Source of the DNA: Actinomycetes bacterium
Lineage (GTDB): Bacteria; Actinomycetota; Acidimicrobiia; Acidimicrobiales; RAAP-2
DNA: 47,855 bases
Assembly (NCBI GenBank): GCA_021794655.1
Contig: JAJYQJ010000100.1
Coordinates: 1 to 47,855 of the forward strand
Direction: 5' to 3'
Position numbers and translations under genes: made by a program. Under the pieces are notes generated by a model that had not been told where the DNA came from, searched no databases, and saw nothing but the letters and a program-made list of their open reading frames with translations. Below are positions 43,181-47,855 of this stretch, piece by piece; within the stretch, counting starts at the first letter, position 1; the number at the start of each line of letters is the position of its first letter.

Positions 43181-43751
43181 GGAAAGCTCCTGTCTTTGAC
43201 GAAGACCGCCGCGCAGGCAGTCCCCGCAAGAACACAACCCTCAAAGGGTCTCATGACTAATGTTTCCATCTCCGCGAGCAGATGCATTAGCCGTTTGGTT
43301 ATGCGTACGTGGGGATGCCAGCGCAGAGGATATTCCCGGACAAAGGCGTTCCAACACCTACCACTCGGATCATCTGACGTAACGCCAACCAGACTCACTC
43401 CACGTTCCCGAAGACGATCCCTAAGGGCCGAAAGTGGTATTAGGAAAAGGTGATGAGGTGCATCGACGTGAACCCAACGTTTAACTAATAGCCCAAACTG
43501 TATGGAGTCGGGATTTGGCATCGCGATCACCAATACCCCCCTGGTTCCAAATTGCCAACTGCCTCGTCAAGGACTCCCCACGGGTCTGCCAGGTGTTCCA
43601 GCGAGTGCCACATGGCGATCACGCTACTTGATGGGAGGCCTCTCAGCGCTTCTTCCGGCTTGTTACTTCTCGTAACATTTACCCCTACGGCAAACTTCAT
43701 GAATTCGCAACAGCGTTCGTCCATTTCCACTGCCATGACATCAAAACCGGT
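43177..43751 (-). pseudogene. SAM-dependent methyltransferase remnant, frameshifted and 5'-truncated
   Basis: Two minus-strand frames join into one class I methyltransferase C-terminal part. The first holds TGFDVMAVEMDE, SSSVIAMWHSLEHLADP and NLEPGG, then stops at 43527. The second continues VIAMPNPDS, HVDAPHHLFLIPLSALRDRL to the stop at 43177. Adding a single G to the run of six G (minus strand, just before TATTGG) restores PGGVLVIAMPNPDS, a normal family sequence. Upstream of 43751 an in-frame TAG appears and the SAM-binding glycine motif I is missing, so the gene is also truncated at its start. The stop overlaps the ABC transporter start as GTGA, showing the gene was once an operon member. 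Confidence 0.8.
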
Positions 43752-44037
43752 CTATCTAGGAAGATGTGTCCAGAATGTCTGGAGAAGTCATGACAAAGGC
43801 GAACGAATATCTCTGGAAAGATAGGCAGATCCGCTGCAGTTAGGAAAACGTCGCTTGGGGCAGTGACAGCGGTCTTGCTCTCGAATCAGGTACAGGGAAA
43901 CGCGGGTTGCTCAAGTCTGATCATTGAGCTCATTGATCGACCGTTGAGAACATCGACACGCTGATATAGCTTCCCAGAGCCCGAATAGGAGGTTGGAATC
44001 CGGGCAAGGGAAGAAGGTTCCTTTTCCGCGAGCGGCT
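43752..44037. other. Gap between methyltransferase remnant and glycosyltransferase
   Basis: No intact gene. One minus-strand frame reads TAPSDVFLTAADLPIFPEIF and continues to HIFLDRPV, which looks protein-like but matches no family I know. It may be the displaced 5' part of the broken methyltransferase or of another lost gene. Confidence 0.4.
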
Positions 44038-45036
44038 TCAGGTGCGTGCCCGGGCACTTTGAAGAGCCCGGCGAACGCGAGTCCTAACTGCGAGGTGTTT
44101 CTTGAGAGGGAAAATCACACGCCAGGCACCACATGAAATTACAAACACAAAGAAGCGAATCAGGGTACGCTCGATTCTTGAAGCTCTAGGCAATACGGAA
44201 GTTGCGTTCCGGATGGCTAAGACGGGTCCGTTGACGCGAGTCAAGGTGTGTAGTCCGCGAATAGTACCCCACACAAGAGCGCGATCCATCTCACGGCTCC
44301 GGTTCGATCCGATGACTGGAGCAATGTCGTCGAGCAGTGCCATTATCCGCGTTAGGTCCTCTCCTTCCCGGACGATCGAAATACCTGTGTTACCACGCGT
44401 GACATAATATCGAGCGCCGATTTTGCCAATAGACGCTATATCGCGGCTGAGCACAAATACACAGCGTAACCAGAAGTGATAGTCACAGTACTCGTTAATA
44501 GAGATGAAACCGCCCACTTCGTCGAATGCCTCGCGCCGAAATGCCGTGGAGCAAAGGGGAAAAGGATTCCAAGGGATCAGCTCGGAGAGCGACCGTTGTT
44601 GACTGTATCGGTGATCAGCTGCATCTCCAAGGAGAGAGAAGCCGACGTTCTCCAATCCAACTACTTCTGCCCCTTGACTTACTGCGGCAATGGCTGGGTC
44701 CAATAAGGGGCCAGTTAGTAGATTGGTAAAGAATCCCGGAAGGACTTCGTCGTCCGCGCTGAGGAGGAGGCACCACTCGCCAGTAGATCCAATCACAGCT
44801 CTGTTCCAGTTTTCGGCCATGGGAACGTGGTCTTGGAATGCGAGAATACGCACCCGCTGCTCGGGTGCATATCGCGTAAGGACATCCAGCGAGCCGTCGG
44901 TTGAGGAGTTATCTGCTATTACCACTTCAACACTCTCGTGCGGAATCACGGCTAGCGCGCTGTCGACTGCACCGCAGATCCACTGCCTCATGTTGTAGTT
45001 CGGGATGCAAATGCTGAGGGTTGGCCCTTTAGGCAC
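44038..45036 (-). CDS. Family 2 glycosyltransferase
   Basis: A 332-residue GT-A enzyme. It opens LSICIPNYNMRQWICGAVDS, then has VEVVIADNSSTDGS, MAENWNRAVIGSTGEWCLLLSADDE (the acidic nucleotide-sugar site) and WNPFPLCSTAFRREAFDEVGGF. The last 80 residues are basic, with one hydrophobic run (LIRFFVFVISCGAW), so membrane contact is likely. It probably adds one sugar to a surface polysaccharide; donor and acceptor cannot be read from sequence. GTG 45036 follows GGAGG by eight bases. It lies upstream of the methyltransferase remnant and the ABC transporter on the same strand. Confidence 0.92.
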   Translation of the reverse strand: MPKGPTLSICIPNYNMRQWICGAVDSALAVIPHESVEVVIADNSSTDGSLDVLTRYAPEQRVRILAFQDHVPMAENWNRAVIGSTGEWCLLLSADDEVLPGFFTNLLTGPLLDPAIAAVSQGAEVVGLENVGFSLLGDAADHRYSQQRSLSELIPWNPFPLCSTAFRREAFDEVGGFISINEYCDYHFWLRCVFVLSRDIASIGKIGARYYVTRGNTGISIVREGEDLTRIMALLDDIAPVIGSNRSREMDRALVWGTIRGLHTLTRVNGPVLAIRNATSVLPRASRIERTLIRFFVFVISCGAWRVIFPLKKHLAVRTRVRRALQSARART

Positions 45037-45772
45037 TTGGAAAAACCTCCATCTTCATCACCCAGCTCACCCTGGTGTAACGCCAAGGCTACTTACAAGA
45101 GGGACGCTCGATCTTTCGTTGCCGACACCATATCATCTCACCCTGTCCGGACAGCACCACCTGACGAGATGCACTCGTATCGGCAACATGGTCAAGAAGC
45201 TTGACGACCTTGACAGCGGAGCAGTGCTTCCGCCGCCAACGGGAAGTCTTCGCAGACTCGCTCGACGTTCCATTAAACTTAACGATCGCAGGTTCGATGA
45301 GCGGTTCTTCCAGCGAAGAATGTCTGACGCACGCACGCCCATGTCACCAACTTCGACGTCAGAACAGCCTGGGGTTCGTCAATGGGGATTGGTAACGGTC
45401 TACGTGAGGCAACATCGAGCACAGGCTGAAACTTATCGATTTGCTATCGAGCACGCCGTCTACATCCGCAGTCATAAAGCGCATGGGACGGAGCATCGGT
45501 AGGTCGGGTGGGGCTGGACGAAGGTTGCACCGAACGGGGTGCAGAATCCAGCCACAGGAAAGTCCGTAGCGAACCCGCTCGATGCGCGCCCACGCCAGGT
45601 GCGCCGTGGGTTGTGCACTGTGAGGTGAGCCGCCATGGCTGTCTATTGCTGATGTGCTGTTTACGACGACGCATTCGAGCCAGTTGGACCGGCGCCGACG
45701 AGCGCCGCCGTCACAAGATAGGTTCCCTCTTGCCCCACCTATGGGTCAGGGAAACGGTCAAAGTCGAGTCGC
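45037..45772. other. Gene-poor, probably decayed stretch
   Basis: No convincing gene on either strand. Open frames exist (for example 45005-45502 plus, 45133-45342 minus), but they switch frame without a consistent protein. The minus frames FQPVLDVASRRPLPIPIDEP and MGVRASDILRWKNRSSNLRS can be strung together across frameshifts, suggesting a dead gene I cannot identify. A 6-bp perfect stem (TGCACC/GGTGCA, 45526-45543) is present without a T-run. Confidence 0.5.
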
Positions 45773-45943
45773 ATGACGATGGAGGTGACACGGCTCGGCA
45801 GTGATAGCCCTCGTGCGATCCTGATCCGGCTTAAAGAGCTCGAAACTTGTGATCGACGTCGCCTTTTGGGCGCGTTGATCCAGAGTCGGTGGTTACAGAC
45901 GCTCTTTGATGGTCGAGAGTCGGCTACAAGCCAAGAAGCGTGA
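45773..45943 (+). CDS. Possible 56-residue ORF or gene fragment beside the IS
   Basis: The frame from ATG 45773 encodes a well-balanced sequence including RAILIRLKELETCDRRRLL and GALIQSRWLQTLFDGRES, with no stop until 45943, where it overlaps the 3' end of the transposase gene on the other strand by 20 bases. The same frame is open upstream to a TAG and reads CPTYGSGKRSKSSR before the ATG. I do not recognise a family. It may be the 3' end of a gene interrupted by the insertion. Confidence 0.35.
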   Translation: MTMEVTRLGSDSPRAILIRLKELETCDRRRLLGALIQSRWLQTLFDGRESATSQEA

Positions 45944-47762
45944 GCGCGACCTCAGGCTTTCGGGCGATCGAGCGCAAGCTCTTAGCGATGTTGGTAGCTC
46001 TAGCGAGGCGGAGCACGCTGATCACGAGGTTCCTCATCGTAGCGAGCACTCGTGGCGCAGACCCTGAGCGCACCTTGGAGGCGTCTTCGCGCATGGTTGC
46101 GTCACGCACCCAGTGCAGGCCGTTTTCTATCTGCCAATGGCCTCTGCTCGCGTGCAGCAATGCCTGAGCTGAAACATCGCTCTTCTTAGCGCTTGTGACG
46201 GCATAGACGGTCTCGGTGTAGCGGGCGGTGTTTGTCTTTGCATCGTCGACTTCACGTAAGATGCGCACGACCTGGGCTAGGTGTGGGAAGTCGTGGAGGC
46301 CTGCAGCGTCAGCGACCCAGATAGTGCGGGTCTCAATGCGACCGTGACCCTTGTTTGTCTCAGCGTAGGGCTCAGACCAACGCTTCTCGTCCAATCCTTC
46401 GATTGCATCGTAGAGGCTGGGCTGATTACGCAACACGGCGAGCAGGTAGCGAGCCGACTTCTCTTCGACTAGGAACTCTGCATGACCACGCTGGGCATGC
46501 AGAGGGTCTGCGGTTATCAGTGCCCCCTCCAAGTCGAGGTCTACTAGAAGCGGGCGGAACTCTACGATCTCGTTCTTCTTGTGGTCGACCTCACGTTGAG
46601 AGATGACCACCCTTTCGTCCTGGGTAAGTGCGGAGAGTAGATGGACACAACGCCCGTCGTCTTGGATAGCGCCTCGAAGCGACTTGCCGTCTACAGAGAT
46701 CCCGGGGAACAAAGGGTTGCCTGTCTCCTGGTTGTCGTTGCTTTCCTCATCGCTTTCTCTATTAGGGTTCGTTGTACTTGTTCGGGAGCGCTCTTTTTGA
46801 ACCTGGCAAGCGAGCGTCTCATAGACGATCCGGTCGAGCTCTTCGCTGTCGACTTCTTTTAGCGCTCGTTGCACGGTGGACAACGAGGGTACAACGAGTT
46901 CTTTGCTGCTCGGGCTGCGGCGGCAGTGTAGGCGTAGGCGCATCTCGTCAGGCAACGAGGTGGCCCACTCTGCGATCTCGGTCGGGTTGTGGCATCCAGA
47001 GAGCATCGCTGCTGCACAGATGAGCAAGATCGAGGCCAGCTCGTGGCGGATACCTCTTTTCTTGCGGTGGTCAGCGATCTCACAGAGCCGCTGGTAGAGG
47101 CCGTTTGCGCCGTCGATTACCACCGTGTTCAGGTCAACCATGTGCATCCTTTCTTTAGTCGCTCGAAAAAGCAGTGGATGGTCGAAGTCGGCCGAGAGGA
47201 TCGAAGAGGCGTTACGCTGCAGCGGGTAGAGCCAGCACACCTTCTTGTTGCCGTGGTAAACCCACGATCCGTTCTTGCGGCCATATCCTGAGGTCTCACC
47301 TACAGCTAAGAAGTTGGCCGCTTTGTAGCAGGTGCCACGATGGCGGGCTGGGTCGGTGAAGGTCTCGACGAGCAGCGTAGGGTGCCCATAGGCGGCCTCC
47401 ATGTCTGCACTTAGACGACGAAGCGTGCGGGCGAGCACAGCTGAGGCTAGGTTCGCTCGATTCTCGCTAGGCAAGATGCAGTAGCGCTGGTTGTTCGTGA
47501 CGTAGCGAAGCCTGCGAAGCTTTGTCGCCTCATCCCATCCGATGAAGTGGTCACGGGGTCTAAGCGACAGTGCAGCTGAGCCGAAGCCAACTAGACCAAC
47601 CCATTCGTCGTCTACTTCTGCGACGTAGCGCAGCACTCTCCCGAACAGGTGGTGACCTAAGAAGTGGTGCTCGTCGAGCAAAGCGTTAAACCGAGGCACC
47701 TCGTCGTTTAACGCGAGACGTACGACAAGGCGCGCTTTGCTACCCGAATCTCTGGCTTCCAC
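45924..47762 (-). CDS. ISAs1-family transposase with N-terminal DUF4338 (DruA-like) domain
   Basis: A 612-residue protein of two parts. Residues 1-205 or so match the DUF4338 pattern (NDEVPRFNALLDEHHFLGHHL, GLVGFGSAAL, RRLRYVTNNQRYCIL, RGTCYKAANFLAVGETSG), also known from DruA of the Druantia defence system. From about 220 follows the ISAs1 transposase: the associated N-terminal block (RHELASILLICAAAMLSGCHNPTEIAEWA) and the DDE core, with aspartates in ISVDGKSLRGA and LITADPLHAQRGH and the glutamate region GHWQIENGLHWVRD. All catalytic positions look intact, so it may be active. The start is GTG 47762. A possible promoter (TTGACC, 16 bases, TACTGG; 47823-47796, minus) lies upstream. Confidence 0.9.
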   Translation of the reverse strand: MEARDSGSKARLVVRLALNDEVPRFNALLDEHHFLGHHLFGRVLRYVAEVDDEWVGLVGFGSAALSLRPRDHFIGWDEATKLRRLRYVTNNQRYCILPSENRANLASAVLARTLRRLSADMEAAYGHPTLLVETFTDPARHRGTCYKAANFLAVGETSGYGRKNGSWVYHGNKKVCWLYPLQRNASSILSADFDHPLLFRATKERMHMVDLNTVVIDGANGLYQRLCEIADHRKKRGIRHELASILLICAAAMLSGCHNPTEIAEWATSLPDEMRLRLHCRRSPSSKELVVPSLSTVQRALKEVDSEELDRIVYETLACQVQKERSRTSTTNPNRESDEESNDNQETGNPLFPGISVDGKSLRGAIQDDGRCVHLLSALTQDERVVISQREVDHKKNEIVEFRPLLVDLDLEGALITADPLHAQRGHAEFLVEEKSARYLLAVLRNQPSLYDAIEGLDEKRWSEPYAETNKGHGRIETRTIWVADAAGLHDFPHLAQVVRILREVDDAKTNTARYTETVYAVTSAKKSDVSAQALLHASRGHWQIENGLHWVRDATMREDASKVRSGSAPRVLATMRNLVISVLRLARATNIAKSLRSIARKPEVALTLLGL

Positions 47763-47830
47763 CTAACAGTTTGTACCAGAAGAGAATGCAAAGCGCCAGT
47801 ACCGTTGGGCCAGACCAGGTCAACCCAGTG

Positions 47831-47855
47831 CGTTAGGGACTATGAATTCGCCCTG
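47831..47855 (-). repeat. Probable terminal inverted repeat of the IS (right end)
   Basis: Read on the minus strand it starts CAGGGCGAATTCATAGTCCC, an outward CAGGG terminus of the type common in this IS family. The partner copy was not found with confidence inside the window. Confidence 0.5.

Larger units (their letters stand above)
45924..47855 (-). mobile_element. ISAs1-family insertion sequence, right end at window edge
   Basis: Contains the single transposase gene. The outer end beyond the gene start is at 47855, where the minus strand begins CAGGGCGAATTCATAG. The left end past 45924 is not resolved: the best match is a weak GGGCG...TTGAT at about 45866-45879, too poor to fix the boundary or a target duplication. 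The window ending exactly at the terminus suggests an assembly break at a multicopy element. Confidence 0.6.

Noticed and set aside
45005-45502. 165-residue plus-strand ORF
   Set aside because: It starts inside the 5' part of the minus-strand glycosyltransferase, has no ribosome site and no recognisable protein pattern.
45526-45543. Terminator or tRNA-like stem in the gene-poor region
   Set aside because: Only a 6-bp stem without a T-run, and no cloverleaf can be drawn around it.
45866-45879. Left terminal repeat of the IS
   Set aside because: Matches the right end only in GGGCG and a few scattered bases; not enough to claim a boundary or a target duplication.
45924-47762. Druantia defence gene
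   Set aside because: The DruA-like domain is fused to an ISAs1 transposase and no druB-E genes or helicase are nearby, so it is part of a mobile element here.

Overview
The window looks like a contig from an actinobacterium of moderate GC content. The SerC, PASTA kinase, type II LeuA and gatCAB-ilvD-ilvBNC genes are actinobacterial in style. Many starts are GTG or TTG, and several genes have a -10-like hexamer only 5-9 bases before the start codon, as expected of leaderless mRNAs. An Acidimicrobiia-like host is my best guess. That is inference from gene style, not a database result.

Layout. 1-868 is a partial glycosyltransferase (minus). 1037-9977 holds housekeeping and accessory genes: glutathione peroxidase, a HAD phosphatase, ileS, a divergent MarR regulator/YceI pair, a free-standing B12-binding domain protein with an SDR oxidoreductase, a 41-residue membrane peptide and an MFS exporter. 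10088-18157 carries an aldehyde dehydrogenase, a cysteine desulfurase with mnmA (tRNA 2-thiouridine), ligA and a PASTA Ser/Thr kinase. 18206-22017 (minus) has a polyprenyl glycosylphosphotransferase, an O-antigen-ligase-like protein with a TPR tail, and a small SCP2-domain protein.

22210-40631 is the metabolic core. gatC-gatA-gatB (amidotransferase for misacylated tRNA) is followed by ilvD, ilvB-ilvN-ilvC, serC diverging from an aminotransferase, serA, leuA and ade. On the opposite strand greA-leuC-leuD form one overlapping operon. Together these cover most of valine/isoleucine/leucine synthesis (leuB is not in the window) and the first two steps of serine synthesis. Two attenuator-like leaders stand out. 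One, before ilvB, is a 20-residue ORF ending Val-Leu-Val-Thr. The other, before leuA, is a 12-residue ORF ending Leu-Leu-Leu-Ala. In each, a perfect hairpin starts at or just after the stop codon and is followed by an intrinsic terminator.

41408-45036 (minus) is a surface-polysaccharide segment: an ABC exporter, a broken methyltransferase and a glycosyltransferase. 45037-45772 is gene-poor and looks decayed. The window ends in an ISAs1-type insertion sequence whose transposase carries an N-terminal DUF4338 (DruA-like) domain. A terminal-repeat-like sequence sits exactly at the last base, so the contig probably broke at this repeated element.

Strongest points for a second look: the two leader regions and their shared geometry, the DUF4338-transposase fusion, the greA-leuCD coupling, the single-base frameshift in the methyltransferase, and the in-frame 15-18 bp tandem repeats in ligA, the kinase and leuA.
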